Source: Schlesneria sp. DSM 10557 (GTDB taxonomy: Bacteria > Planctomycetota > Planctomycetia > Planctomycetales > Planctomycetaceae). Taken from it: a stretch of 64,000 bases of DNA. Shown here piece after piece: positions 8,661-17,458 of the stretch. Positions within the stretch are counted from its first letter, which is position 1. Every line of letters begins with the position of its first letter. The notes beneath the pieces are model-generated. The model saw only the letters and a list, made by a program, of their open reading frames with translations. It was not told the origin of the DNA and did no database searches. The stretch is taken from the NCBI RefSeq assembly GCF_041860085.1, contig NZ_CP124747.1, forward strand, positions 5,851,001-5,915,000. Direction: 5' to 3'. The translations under genes were made by a program, and so were the position numbers.

Positions 8661-8721
8661 CCACCTCCCGCAGCAAGCGGGTGGAAGCGGTTCGGTGCAT
8701 GAGTTCGCCCCCGACGGGGGG
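8661..8721. terminator. Two GC-rich hairpins between convergent genes
   Basis: A hairpin at 8661-8684 (CCACCTCCCGC, loop AGCAA, GCGGGTGG) and one at 8708-8720 (CCCCC, loop GAC, GGGGG) lie between the end of the kinase gene and the end of the ABC permease gene. Neither is followed by a T run, so termination is inferred mainly from position. Confidence 0.4.
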
Positions 8722-8754
8722 ACTTGGCTCTTGATGTCGGGCAGTTCGATGAGT

Positions 8755-9567
8755 CTACATGTCGGATTCGGCGGCCGACGAAAACTCGCAGGCACGCAGT
8801 AGAACAACCGAGCCGGCAACCAGCAGGGTGGTAAAAAGGATCAGGATACCGACGTGCTGCCACGGGGGCTCACTGCCGATTAATGTCTGCATCGCGGGGG
8901 AATCCCGTCGGGCGAGCGAGACCTGACACCATTCGGCGGCGAGGGAGCGCAGACGATACTGGACGGTGAATTTATTAATCACCGCGGGAACGAAGCTGAT
9001 AATCAATTCAAATATCAAGGTGTAGGCCACGGCAAGGACCATCGCGCGACGGGGCATCACAACGCCGAGAAGGAGATAGATGGCAGCGTAGGCCGGGGCG
9101 GAAAGCAGGATCAGTCGGACCATCGTCCACCAGACTTGAAGCGTCTGCTCCGGCCGGGCGAACTGACACAGCAGGACTGAGACAGTGAGGCCGAGAATGG
9201 CGGGGGGAATGACCCACGTCACAGAAGCGAGGTATTTCCCCAAGAGAACAGCCGTTCCGCCGTGAGGACGTACCGCCAGATAGACCCAGCTCCGTCGTTC
9301 CAGTTCCGCCGAAACGGCAGGAGTCGCCCAGAGGAGTGTTCCCAGCATCGCCACGAGCATGGGAACAAGAGCAAACAGCAGCCAGACGCAAAGTTCCACC
9401 CACATGTCGTCTGAAACGCCTGGAACGTCTGCGTCTCTTTCCACGGTGAAGACGACCAGTCCGACGATGAACACCGGAAACAGGGCCAGTACCCACCACC
9501 AGAGCATTCGCTGCCAGGTGAAGGCCCGCTTCCATTCGAACAGAAACACCGCACCGACGTTGCCCAT
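8755..9567 (-). CDS. ABC-2-type transporter permease
   Basis: This 270-residue protein has about six hydrophobic segments (for example VLALFPVFIVGLVVFTV and LVPMLVAMLGTLLWATP). The region RRSWVYLAVRP fits the place in ABC-2 permeases where the first periplasmic hairpin begins. Its start codon overlaps the stop of the upstream ATPase gene by one base (TAATG), which implies translational coupling and a heterodimeric exporter with that ATPase. It is the last gene of a four-gene ABC operon. The substrate is unknown. The family often exports drugs, lipids or polysaccharide precursors, and nothing in the sequence narrows this down. Confidence 0.85.
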   Translation of the reverse strand: MGNVGAVFLFEWKRAFTWQRMLWWWVLALFPVFIVGLVVFTVERDADVPGVSDDMWVELCVWLLFALVPMLVAMLGTLLWATPAVSAELERRSWVYLAVRPHGGTAVLLGKYLASVTWVIPPAILGLTVSVLLCQFARPEQTLQVWWTMVRLILLSAPAYAAIYLLLGVVMPRRAMVLAVAYTLIFELIISFVPAVINKFTVQYRLRSLAAEWCQVSLARRDSPAMQTLIGSEPPWQHVGILILFTTLLVAGSVVLLRACEFSSAAESDM

Positions 9568-10493
9568 TAGAGTTCACCCCGGTGCATCTTCATGAGAGAG
9601 TTAAACAAAGACTGCAGGGAATCATCCGCCGACCGCATTTCCAACACCTGCAGGCCCCATGCATCAAGCCAGCGCGGCAGGTTCTGATAGATTGGGTCCG
9701 GAGTTTTGGTCGAAATGACGAGGGTATCACCCGTGATGCGGACGGAATCGGCAACGCGTTCTTCAATGAATCGCGATGCCAGACGATGCGGTTCAGGACA
9801 CTGAAACGAGATCTGGTTGGGCAGGCCGACCATCATGGCATGGACCTCTTCGGCCGTGCCGGATGCGAGCAGGCGACCGCCGCAGATCAATAGAAAGGAA
9901 TCGGTGATGGATTCAATTTCATGAAGCAGGTGGCTGGCAAACAGCAGGCTTTTCCCCTGGCCAATCCAGTCCTTTAAAACCAGCGTCAGCTCGTGCCGGC
10001 CGATCGGGTCCAGGCCGTTGAACGGTTCATCCAGAATCAGGAACTCGGGATCATGCGCGATGGCCTGTGCCAGCTTGGTCCGCTGCCGCATGCCTCGTGA
10101 GTAGCTGGAAATGGGGCGGTGCATGGCGTAGGTCATACCGACCAGTTCCAACGCGGTTTCCGCCGCCGACTTAGCCGCATGAGCGGACATACCCTGCAAC
10201 TGCTGCAGATAACGGACCCATTCATAGCCCGAGACGTCTGAGTACATTCCTTCGCCGCCGGGACAGTAACCGAGCTGACGGAACAATTGAACGTTGTTGC
10301 GGGGAGAACGACCCATCACCCGGACAGTTCCCAGTGTGGGACGGAGTTGGCCCGTAATCAGGTTCAGCAGGGTGGACTTCCCCGAACCATTCGGGCCCAG
10401 CAGGCCATAGGCTCCAGGCTCCAGCGTCAACGTGAAATCATTGACTCCGATGACCTTGCCATACAGTTTTGTGACGTTGTGAAGTTCGATCAT
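9567..10493 (-). CDS. ABC transporter ATP-binding protein
   Basis: This 308-residue ABC-2-type ATPase has Walker A GPNGSGKST near residue 35, the signature SRGMRQRTKLAQ and Walker B FLILDEPFNGLD. The C-terminal 80 residues form the divergent extension typical of exporter ATPases. Note that the signature reads SRGMR instead of LSGGQ, which is common in this subfamily (YSTGMRQR in the paired gene). The gene is coupled to the downstream permease by a TAATG overlap and lies 78 bp after another ATPase/permease pair on the same strand. Confidence 0.93.
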   Translation of the reverse strand: MIELHNVTKLYGKVIGVNDFTLTLEPGAYGLLGPNGSGKSTLLNLITGQLRPTLGTVRVMGRSPRNNVQLFRQLGYCPGGEGMYSDVSGYEWVRYLQQLQGMSAHAAKSAAETALELVGMTYAMHRPISSYSRGMRQRTKLAQAIAHDPEFLILDEPFNGLDPIGRHELTLVLKDWIGQGKSLLFASHLLHEIESITDSFLLICGGRLLASGTAEEVHAMMVGLPNQISFQCPEPHRLASRFIEERVADSVRITGDTLVISTKTPDPIYQNLPRWLDAWGLQVLEMRSADDSLQSLFNSLMKMHRGEL

Positions 10494-10571
10494 ACACGGG
10501 TTGTCGTCAACAGGAACAAGTGGGAAAGGTCATGACGGCTGGTGATAGACGATGCCTCGACAATCAGCTGC

Positions 10572-11666
10572 TTACACACGCATCGGTGCCGAAATTCGAT
10601 AGTACGTGACGCCGAGCGAGATGCTCGTTAACAGGACCAGGATTGCAATCGAGGCCACGACATCCTCGAACTGATCAAAGCCGAACACCCAGCTCTGGAC
10701 GCGACCCAAGGTGTGATAGAGCGACAGGTGAGTCCAGGCGGATTCACTCGGGACAGCGACTTCGGCCTCGGGAAAGGGGAACTGCTGATGCCTCGCTGCC
10801 TGTTGAGCGTTGAATCCTTCTGCAGACGTCACGGCCCCATAGGTAAACCAGCCGAGGATCCAGACGGCGAACCAGGCGAATCCCGCGTACCGGCTTTCTT
10901 TCGTCAGGGAGGAAATACAAAGTGCCAGCGCCGATGTCGGAAGAATAAGGACGAGTGTAGCACCGATGATGCGGAGAGGCAGATCCCAGGTCGTCAAGAC
11001 GACACTGATACTGGGAGACAGCATGACTCCGATGAAGTAGAGAACGAGCGCGGGGACGCCTGAAATCAGGCAGAGGAATGTCCAGAGGCTGCCCATTTTT
11101 CCCAGCACGTACTCGCTGCGGGTGAGGGGGCGTGAGAAGTACAGCAGGAACGCGCGCGAGCGGATGTCCTGCGAGATCAGCGGTGGAGAGATCAGGCCCA
11201 CGACAAGGACCATCAGGACTGCCTGTGGATAACGAAAGAACATCTGAAGTAACCCGGCCCAGAACAGATGACGACTTTCCGTCAGGTCATCGCTCCGTAC
11301 GGCTTCCTGGATCACGTCAATGGGCGGGGAGGGGGGGAAGTTGCGCAGCAACTGCCGCAGAAGCTGCTGCCATTCGGGATATTGCGTCGCCTGCTCCCAG
11401 AGAAAGAAACCAAACCCAAACCAGACCGCAGGCAGCCATGCGAAGAACAGCATCCGCTTCAGCCATTGACTCTGCCAGGCCCGTTGGACGCCGACTTGCG
11501 AAATCACCATCCAGCGACTCCACCCCGATGTCCGGACGCCCGACCACCCCCGGTAACCAAGATGGTGGACTCCCCGTCCGGCACCCACCCCCGATCGATG
11601 CGCGGGGGCGGCACCAACCTCTGGTGAAGGTGACGTCGGGGCTTCACTGCCGGTACTTGCGGACAT
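10572..11666 (-). CDS. ABC-2-type transporter permease with hydrophilic N-terminus
   Basis: About 75 hydrophilic, Gly/Ser/Arg-rich residues precede the first hydrophobic segment (MLFFAWLPAVWFGFGFFL). Five or six further membrane segments follow. The segment SRPLTRSEYVLGK is the typical ABC-2 coupling region. I chose ATG 11666, which sits two bases after the TAG of the upstream ATPase gene and has AGGAG about 10 bases before it. An ATG at 11690 would overlap that gene. The long N-terminal tail is longer than in most ABC-2 permeases and could be over-extended if a later start is used. Confidence 0.82.
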   Translation of the reverse strand: MSASTGSEAPTSPSPEVGAAPAHRSGVGAGRGVHHLGYRGWSGVRTSGWSRWMVISQVGVQRAWQSQWLKRMLFFAWLPAVWFGFGFFLWEQATQYPEWQQLLRQLLRNFPPSPPIDVIQEAVRSDDLTESRHLFWAGLLQMFFRYPQAVLMVLVVGLISPPLISQDIRSRAFLLYFSRPLTRSEYVLGKMGSLWTFLCLISGVPALVLYFIGVMLSPSISVVLTTWDLPLRIIGATLVLILPTSALALCISSLTKESRYAGFAWFAVWILGWFTYGAVTSAEGFNAQQAARHQQFPFPEAEVAVPSESAWTHLSLYHTLGRVQSWVFGFDQFEDVVASIAILVLLTSISLGVTYYRISAPMRV

Positions 11667-11667
11667 C

Positions 11668-12588
11668 CTACGACTCTCCTCGTATGGCATTCAGGAAGAT
11701 TTCTTCCAAAGTGTTGCGCGCGGGGGTCATGGATCGAACTCCCACGCCGCATTCCGTCGCCACCTGCCAGGCCGTCTGCGTGAGTTCGTCCGGATTCCCT
11801 TTCAGTACGAGATGCCCATGTGCGGGTTGTGTAACCTCGATGCCCCGTTCGCGAAATCGTTCCACCATCACCTCAGCGGGACCGGCGAGTCGCAGTTCCA
11901 GTGCGGGAATGGTTGCGCGACTCAGCTCCGTCAATGTCTGGGAAACTTGTACCCGTCCCCCCGCGAGGATCACGACCGAATCGCTGATCGACTGGACGTC
12001 AGGAAGAATATGAGTACAGAGCAGAACCCCTTTTCCTTTGTCTTTCGCAAGCAGTCGGATGCGGTTCAGCATCACCAGTCGTTCTTCCGGATCGAGTCCC
12101 GAAGTCGGCTCATCCAGGATGAGGATCGGCGGGTCATGAACGATCGCCTGGGCGAATCGAAGTTTCTGCCGCATCCCCGTGGAATACGTCTCGACGGTTC
12201 GGTAACGCTCCTGCGCCAGACCGCAGAAATCGAGCGTTTCGTGGGCCCGTCGCAAGGCTTCGATGGCGGGGATCTGCGAAAGCTGGGCGACAAACTGCAC
12301 ACTCTCGATCCCCGTCATGCCGTAGAGGAAGCAATCATCTTCCGGCATGTAACCGACCAGACCACGAATCTGGCGCGACTGTCGTCCAAGTTCGAAGTCG
12401 AGAAATCGTCCGTGGCCGCTGGTCGTGCGAACCAGTCCCAGCAGCACTTTGATCAGTGTGGTCTTGCCAGCACCGTTCGGACCCAGCAGGCCGGTGATCC
12501 CCGCCTGAATCTGCAGCGAAACACGATCCAATGCCCGAAATCGGCCATAGTACTTCGTGATTTCTACGAGGTCGATCAGCACCGTCAT
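11668..12588 (-). CDS. ABC transporter ATP-binding protein
   Basis: This is a 306-residue ABC-2-type ATPase: Walker A GPNGAGKTTLIK near residue 38, a Q-loop in VGYMPEDD, signature YSTGMRQKLRFAQ, Walker B ILILDEPTSGLD, and an H-loop in CTHILPD. ATG 12588 (MTVLIDLVEITKYYG) is preferred because the ATPase fold begins right there. The open frame extends to 12639. This is the first gene of the four-gene ABC operon. The two ATPases are clearly paralogous, so the operon probably arose by duplication of an ATPase/permease pair. Confidence 0.93.
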   Translation of the reverse strand: MTVLIDLVEITKYYGRFRALDRVSLQIQAGITGLLGPNGAGKTTLIKVLLGLVRTTSGHGRFLDFELGRQSRQIRGLVGYMPEDDCFLYGMTGIESVQFVAQLSQIPAIEALRRAHETLDFCGLAQERYRTVETYSTGMRQKLRFAQAIVHDPPILILDEPTSGLDPEERLVMLNRIRLLAKDKGKGVLLCTHILPDVQSISDSVVILAGGRVQVSQTLTELSRATIPALELRLAGPAEVMVERFRERGIEVTQPAHGHLVLKGNPDELTQTAWQVATECGVGVRSMTPARNTLEEIFLNAIRGES

Positions 12589-12977
12589 AAGTTGAGCGAT
12601 CGTCTTATTAGGGGGACATCTGTGTCGCCATTCGATCACACATCGTGTCAGCCCAATCGTCCAAATGCAATCGTCAGCATCCTGATGGAGACGCGACTAA
12701 CAGGAAACATATCGCCCTGAGTCAGGTTTCACGCGAACCCAACATGGTTAGTCCAAGAATGGCTTTTCCCGGCAGTCCGCCATTACGCCACTTGGCTGTC
12801 GCAATCTGCGGAAATACCACAACACAAATTCCAGTCTAAATCCTTAGCGAAATTAGATTATGCCGAAGACGGAATGTCTATTGACGGTGTCAGCATCGAG
12901 TCGGAAGATATCTGAAGCCTCTTCGATCAATCGTGTATCCAGAGACAGTCGAACCAGACCCGCACCAGGAAATTATC
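12589..12977. other. Divergent intergenic region
   Basis: This region separates the leftward ABC operon from the rightward DUF1559 cluster and should contain both promoters. Short frames inside have no recognisable similarity. No promoter pair is clear enough to place. Confidence 0.3.
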
Positions 12978-13673
12978 ATGAAGCGGCTCAAGATCGTCGG
13001 AGTGGTTTTGCTGGTCTTAGCCGTACTGGCTGCCATGCTGATCCCAGCTGTTCAAGCCGCACGACAGGCCGCTCGTCAAAGCCAAAGTCACTGTCGCCTG
13101 AAACAACTTGGATTGGCCCTGCACAATTACCAGGGGACTTACGGCGTCTTTCCACCGGCGTACACAGTGGATGCCGAGGGGAAGCCGCTACACAGTTGGC
13201 GGACACTGATTCTGCCCTATCTTGACGAGCAGAAACTTTACGACTCGATCGATCTCGCAAAACCGTGGAACGACCGCGCGAACGAACCAGCCCGCAAAAC
13301 CGCCGTCGGTGTGTATCAAAGCCCGTGGGGGGCTGAAGATTCAACGATGACGCCATTCCTGGCAATGGTGACCCCTGAGAGCGTGCTACGGCCGATGCAG
13401 TCGTGCAAACTTGAAGATGTCACCGATGGGGCTTCGATGACTCTGATGCTCATTGAAGTCCCGACTGACCAAATGGGGGACTGGATCTCTCCAGGCGACG
13501 CCGACGATGAAACATTACGCAAGCTGGCAAGCACCACAACGTCACCTTCTGCTAAGGGGGTAGGTATCTTGCTCGTGGACGGCTCGGTTCGGAACCTCGA
13601 TTACAAGATTCCCTTAGATCAGCTTCGCGCGTTGGTGACGGTGAGTGGTCACGATGAGGCCGGCGGTTTCTGA
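12978..13673 (+). CDS. Short DUF1559 prepilin-like protein (1 of 3)
   Basis: DUF1559 proteins are pseudopilin-like proteins greatly expanded in planctomycetes. Most begin with a methylation motif [13 protein letters not shown]. This 231-residue copy keeps only an N-terminal hydrophobic helix (MKRLKIVGVVLLVLAVLAAM, then IPAVQAARQAARQ) without the F-T-L-I-E motif, so processing by prepilin peptidase is doubtful. The core is clear: LKQLGLALHNY, FPPAYTVDAEGKPLHSWRT, LPYLDEQKLYDSIDLAKPWND, and a C-terminal VLLVDGSVRNLD-like strand. Usual family members are about 300-350 residues, so this is a reduced form. ATG 12978 is chosen over 12933 because the membrane helix begins there. Confidence 0.85.
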   Translation: MKRLKIVGVVLLVLAVLAAMLIPAVQAARQAARQSQSHCRLKQLGLALHNYQGTYGVFPPAYTVDAEGKPLHSWRTLILPYLDEQKLYDSIDLAKPWNDRANEPARKTAVGVYQSPWGAEDSTMTPFLAMVTPESVLRPMQSCKLEDVTDGASMTLMLIEVPTDQMGDWISPGDADDETLRKLASTTTSPSAKGVGILLVDGSVRNLDYKIPLDQLRALVTVSGHDEAGGF

Positions 13674-13736
13674 TGCGTTTAACGCTGAAAAAACGGAGCT
13701 GATTGAACAATTGGTGAGATCAGGAGAAAAGACCTC

Positions 13737-14435
13737 ATGAGCAGGGTTCTTGAATACGTTGTGGCGACTCTTGTTATTGCTCTTGTCGTAGTGATGCTGT
13801 GGCCGGCAACTCGCCGAGGTAGGGAACCTGCGCGCCGAACACAATGTAAGAACAATCTGAAGGCAATCGGCCTGGCTCTGCACAACTACCACGACAAGTA
13901 CAACTCCTTTCCTCCCGCGTATACGGTGGATAAGGATGGGAATCCGCTGCACAGCTGGCGGACGCTGCTGCTGCCCTACCTTGATCGGCAGGCGCTCTAC
14001 GACAAGATCGATCTCTCCAAGCCATGGAACGACCCGGTCAACGCAGAAGCGTACAAGACCGCCGCCGGGTGCTATGTATGCCCTTCGGCCACCGTAGAAA
14101 AGGCGACAAGTGCAACCTATCTGGCCCTCGTGGCTCCCGACAGCGTCATGCGGCCCGTGCAGTCCCGTTCATTCAAGGATGTCACGGATGGGATAGCGAC
14201 GACGTTGATCGTGATTGAAGTTTCTTCCGACCAAGCCGTTCACTGGATGTCACCCGAAGATGCCAGTGAAGAGGTCTTGCGTGAGTTAGTCAGCACCAGA
14301 AAACCGACCCATTCTTATGGAGGACACATTGCATTCGTAGATGGCTCCGTCCGTCTGCTGGATAAGAATGTGACGTACGATCAAGTTCGCGCGCTGGTGA
14401 CGGTGAATGGGAAAGAAATCGTCAAGGATTTTTAA
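13737..14435 (+). CDS. Short DUF1559 prepilin-like protein (2 of 3)
   Basis: This 232-residue paralogue of the preceding gene starts 63 bp after its stop. The N-terminal helix (VVATLVIALVVVMLWPATR) again lacks the FTLIE methylation motif. The block CKNNLKAIGLALHNYHDKYN, the PPAYTVDKDGNPLHSWRT region and LYDKIDLSKPWNDPVN match the neighbours closely, and the protein ends ALVTVNGKEIVKDF. A CYVCPSA segment is a possible disulphide or metal site and is kept as YKCPFA in the third copy, but replaced by YQSPWG in the first. Function is unknown. Confidence 0.85.
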   Translation: MSRVLEYVVATLVIALVVVMLWPATRRGREPARRTQCKNNLKAIGLALHNYHDKYNSFPPAYTVDKDGNPLHSWRTLLLPYLDRQALYDKIDLSKPWNDPVNAEAYKTAAGCYVCPSATVEKATSATYLALVAPDSVMRPVQSRSFKDVTDGIATTLIVIEVSSDQAVHWMSPEDASEEVLRELVSTRKPTHSYGGHIAFVDGSVRLLDKNVTYDQVRALVTVNGKEIVKDF

Positions 14436-14550
14436 CTGATCCACTGCACGACTTAGGTCGTTGAGGTTACGGGATAGCGATGATCGAAGTCCGCCGACAG
14501 CCCGGCTAGCGCATCGTCAGCAGAGAATGGCTTCTCAATGGGAATTCCAA

Positions 14551-15408
14551 ATGCTCAAACATTGGCCAATGCTGCTCATCCTGGCCGTCGTGGGCCTTGT
14601 CGCAATTTCGATGTTTCAGGACGTCTCACGTGGACGCGAAGCCGGACGTCGAACTATATGCAGGAATAATCTCAAACAGATTGCGCTTGCCCTCCACAAA
14701 TACCACGACACCTACTTCACCTTCCCTCCCGCGTACACCGTGGATGGCGATGGGCGACCTCTGCATAGTTGGCGAACGCTGATTTTACCCTACCTCGATC
14801 AGCAGGAACTCTACGAGTCGATCGACCTCTCCAAGCCATGGAACGACCCTGTCAACGCAGCGGCGCGTCAAACGGTTGTCAGCGCCTACAAGTGCCCATT
14901 CGCATCATCAAAAGAGGCTTCGACAACTTATCTGGCGGTGGTCACACCGACGAGCGCCTTACGGCCCATCGATTCGTGCAGGATTGAAGACATCAAAGAC
15001 GGCACCTCGAATACAGTTCTGGTTGTTGAGGTACCCCTTAGTGAATCCGTGAATTGGATGGCGCCATCTGATTCCGATGAAGGGTTACTGCAGTCTGTCT
15101 GGAACACGGCGAAGGTTTCACACGTGGGAGGTGGCCATGTCCTTTTTGCGGATGGCTCTGTGAGGCTGGTCAGTATCAATATGCCGTTCGAAACTCTACA
15201 AGGCCTCATCACGGTCAGCGGGGAGAACGCATCGGTGAGTTCTAAGCTGGGTTGGGTTCTCGCCCCGACGGTCCACCTGTTGCGCTGTCCTGTTCGCATC
15301 ACCCCTTCATCGATTGTTTCCATTGGAAGAGTTCGTACAGGGCGAGTGGGATCAACCAGCTTGTCCATGCCGACGAAACATAGATCCACTCCTGTTCGTA
15401 ACGAATGA
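14551..15408 (+). CDS. Short DUF1559 prepilin-like protein with C-terminal run-on (3 of 3)
   Basis: This is the third tandem paralogue. The membrane helix is PMLLILAVVGLVAISMF; the block CRNNLKQIALALHKYHDT, the PPAYTVDGDGRPLHSWRT region and LYESIDLSKPWNDPVN follow. The first two copies end within about ten residues after the VTV(S/N)G strand. This one continues for roughly 60 more residues of arginine- and serine-rich sequence and overlaps the 3' end of the convergent DUF2306 gene by 110 bp. That looks like loss of the original stop codon. ATG 14551 has GGGAA before it. ATG 14527 is an alternative start. Confidence 0.78.
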   Translation: MLKHWPMLLILAVVGLVAISMFQDVSRGREAGRRTICRNNLKQIALALHKYHDTYFTFPPAYTVDGDGRPLHSWRTLILPYLDQQELYESIDLSKPWNDPVNAAARQTVVSAYKCPFASSKEASTTYLAVVTPTSALRPIDSCRIEDIKDGTSNTVLVVEVPLSESVNWMAPSDSDEGLLQSVWNTAKVSHVGGGHVLFADGSVRLVSINMPFETLQGLITVSGENASVSSKLGWVLAPTVHLLRCPVRITPSSIVSIGRVRTGRVGSTSLSMPTKHRSTPVRNE

Positions 15409-16003
15409 GCGAAGCGAAACCGGCGACGAGTCTCAGCACGATCGCTGAGCAGAGGAGCACAAAACAACGCGACATCCACCATCGATGCGATACAAATCTG
15501 CGCTGGACGGCGGATCGCCAACCCATCGCGGCGGATAGGCCGGTCAGCAGTGCCAGAACGGAAAAGCCCGCTGCGGGGACCGGGCCCAAGTCAACGTACT
15601 GCGCCATCCATAATCCACTTGGGGTGAGAACGAGCAGGATGAACAGACACTGGATTCTTCCGAGCATGCGATGCCATTTCGGCCAGCGTTCGCGGAACCG
15701 GTTGCTGATGAGGATCAATCCGAGGATCAGTGTCACCGGCCCGGAAATCAGATGCGCATAGAAGGCCCAATGATAGCTGCCGAAGAAGTAGGGCTGACGA
15801 CCCAGCAGAAAATCAGAATCGAAGTTGGGGGGAAAGTAATCGGGATAATTGAGCAGGATGCCGACCGTGATGCGGAGGAAAAGCACCAACGCCACGAAGG
15901 GCAGAAGTCGTCGCAGATGGAACGGGGGGCGTGGTGCCGCGGTCGGCAGCGGGGTCCTCGCCGTCGATGGCAGTCCGCAGGGATCAGTTTGGAAGTCATT
16001 CAT
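15299..16003 (-). CDS. DUF2306 membrane protein
   Basis: This 234-residue integral membrane protein has about seven hydrophobic segments. Features seen in DUF2306 proteins are present: HLISGPVTLILGLILISNRFR, a histidine near WHRMLGRIQC, and FVSHRWWMSRCF in the loop before the sixth helix. Conserved histidines suggest a haem- or quinone-linked role, but none is established for this family. It ends inside the extension of the DUF1559 gene on the other strand. The zinc-dehydrogenase gene starts upstream on the same strand and ends 47 bp before it, so the two are probably cotranscribed. Confidence 0.78.
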   Translation of the reverse strand: MNDFQTDPCGLPSTARTPLPTAAPRPPFHLRRLLPFVALVLFLRITVGILLNYPDYFPPNFDSDFLLGRQPYFFGSYHWAFYAHLISGPVTLILGLILISNRFRERWPKWHRMLGRIQCLFILLVLTPSGLWMAQYVDLGPVPAAGFSVLALLTGLSAAMGWRSAVQRRFVSHRWWMSRCFVLLCSAIVLRLVAGFASLIRYEQEWIYVSSAWTSWLIPLALYELFQWKQSMKG

Positions 16004-16050
16004 CGCGGTCTCGCCTGAGGACGTTCCATCCGCGTCAATGCTGCACCAAG

Positions 16051-17004
16051 TTACTTTGCGGGGTCGAGCAGCAGTTTCAGTGTGGGGCGGGTGCGTGCTC
16101 GTTCAAAAGCGGCGAGCGACTCGCTCAGTGGATAGGTGGCATCGATGAGCGATTCAACATCGATCCGCTGTTCGGCGAGTGCTCGGATTGCGGGCGGAAA
16201 CGGACCACATCGTGATCCAACAACCGTGATTTCATCAATGACTAACGGAGCAAGCGAGAGTTGCTGGGTTCCTGCCACTGTCGTTTTCAGCACCAGTGTG
16301 CCACGAGGTTTCAACAGCTTGAGTGCGGTCTCGAACCCCGTTGCCGAACCGGTGCAATCGACGACGATGTCGGCCTGCCGGGCCATTTCGATTTCACTTA
16401 TGAGCGCCGTGGGGATCCCATGATCGGACAGAAGCTTCAGCTTTTGCGGATGCTTTCCGACGGTGGTCAATCGGCAGCCCGTCTGAGCAAGCACCTGCGA
16501 GCAGAGATTTCCTAATCGTCCATCGCCGAGAACGATGACGGTATGGCTTTGGTTCACGGAAATCTGATCGAGAATCTGAAAGGCGGCGGCGAGAGGTTCA
16601 ACAAAGACCGCGTGTTCGGTGGAAACATGCTCTGGGACGAGGTGCAGATTATGCTCGGGGACGGCGACATATTCGGCGAAGGCACCATCATGGTTCAAGA
16701 TTCCCAGCACGCTCCGGTGCGGGCAATGTGTGGGGATCCCCTGTCGGCAGGTTTCACACTCGCCGCAGGCACAATTGATTTCACCCACGACCCGCTGTCC
16801 CTGAAACCGTCCCGATTCGGCAATCCCGACAAACTCGTGGCCGAGGATCCCCTGATAGCCCATGTAGCCTTGGACCAGTTGCAGGTCGGTCTCACACAGG
16901 CCGGCTTTGATGACCCGGACGAGAACCTCACCCTTTTGCGGCGATGGGATCGGACGATCCACGACTTCCAAACCCCGTTCGCTCAGAACTACAGCGCGCA
17001 TCAT
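16051..17004 (-). CDS. Zinc-type alcohol dehydrogenase-like protein (MDR family)
   Basis: This is a medium-chain dehydrogenase of 317 residues. Catalytic zinc ligands are visible as the Cys in GLCETDLQL near residue 37, GHEFVG near 55-60 and a downstream Glu. The structural zinc lobe is [17 protein letters not shown] near 78-94. The nucleotide-binding fold begins at [15 protein letters not shown] near 155. NAD(P)-dependent oxidation of an alcohol or polyol is expected, with the substrate unknown. The protein is about 25 residues shorter than typical family members. ATG 17004 and ATG 17001 are adjacent and cannot be distinguished. Confidence 0.9.
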   Translation of the reverse strand: MMRAVVLSERGLEVVDRPIPSPQKGEVLVRVIKAGLCETDLQLVQGYMGYQGILGHEFVGIAESGRFQGQRVVGEINCACGECETCRQGIPTHCPHRSVLGILNHDGAFAEYVAVPEHNLHLVPEHVSTEHAVFVEPLAAAFQILDQISVNQSHTVIVLGDGRLGNLCSQVLAQTGCRLTTVGKHPQKLKLLSDHGIPTALISEIEMARQADIVVDCTGSATGFETALKLLKPRGTLVLKTTVAGTQQLSLAPLVIDEITVVGSRCGPFPPAIRALAEQRIDVESLIDATYPLSESLAAFERARTRPTLKLLLDPAK

Positions 17005-17458
17005 GAAATCTCACTGGTGATCAAATCCGGCTCGCCGCCGATGGTCGCATCTTACGAATTGCAAAGGTTCGTCACTACTGCTCGTTCATTCCTGCCACGA
17101 GACGATGACGGGACAGAGCGCGTAAGTTCTCGATAGGGAGCACGAGATGCGCGATCTCCCGGCAAAGTGATGAAGTCGTTTCCACAAGTCTGGAAATCGT
17201 CCCTACCACTCGAACTGGACAGTCCATATCATGCGAACGCCCAAAGTCAAATCGCATTGAAGTATTGCCTGGTTGACTGGCCAAATCGGATCGCTGAATT
17301 CGCGAATCGGCCGCGGCCGGATTCCTGCTTCAAGTAAACCATCACCCTGTCGAGTGTGTGCTGCATTTCCTTGTTTCCGTCTCCGGAGGTGAGATCTCAG
17401 CGATTGCGCTCATGATGAAGTTCATTCCAACAAGGACATAAGGATTGGAGGACTGCCA
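17005..17458. other. Divergent intergenic region
   Basis: This region lies between the leftward dehydrogenase gene and the rightward MgtE-like gene. No coding frame is recognisable. A good ribosome-binding site (GGAGG at 17447-17451) sits eight bases before the MgtE-like start. Confidence 0.35.
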
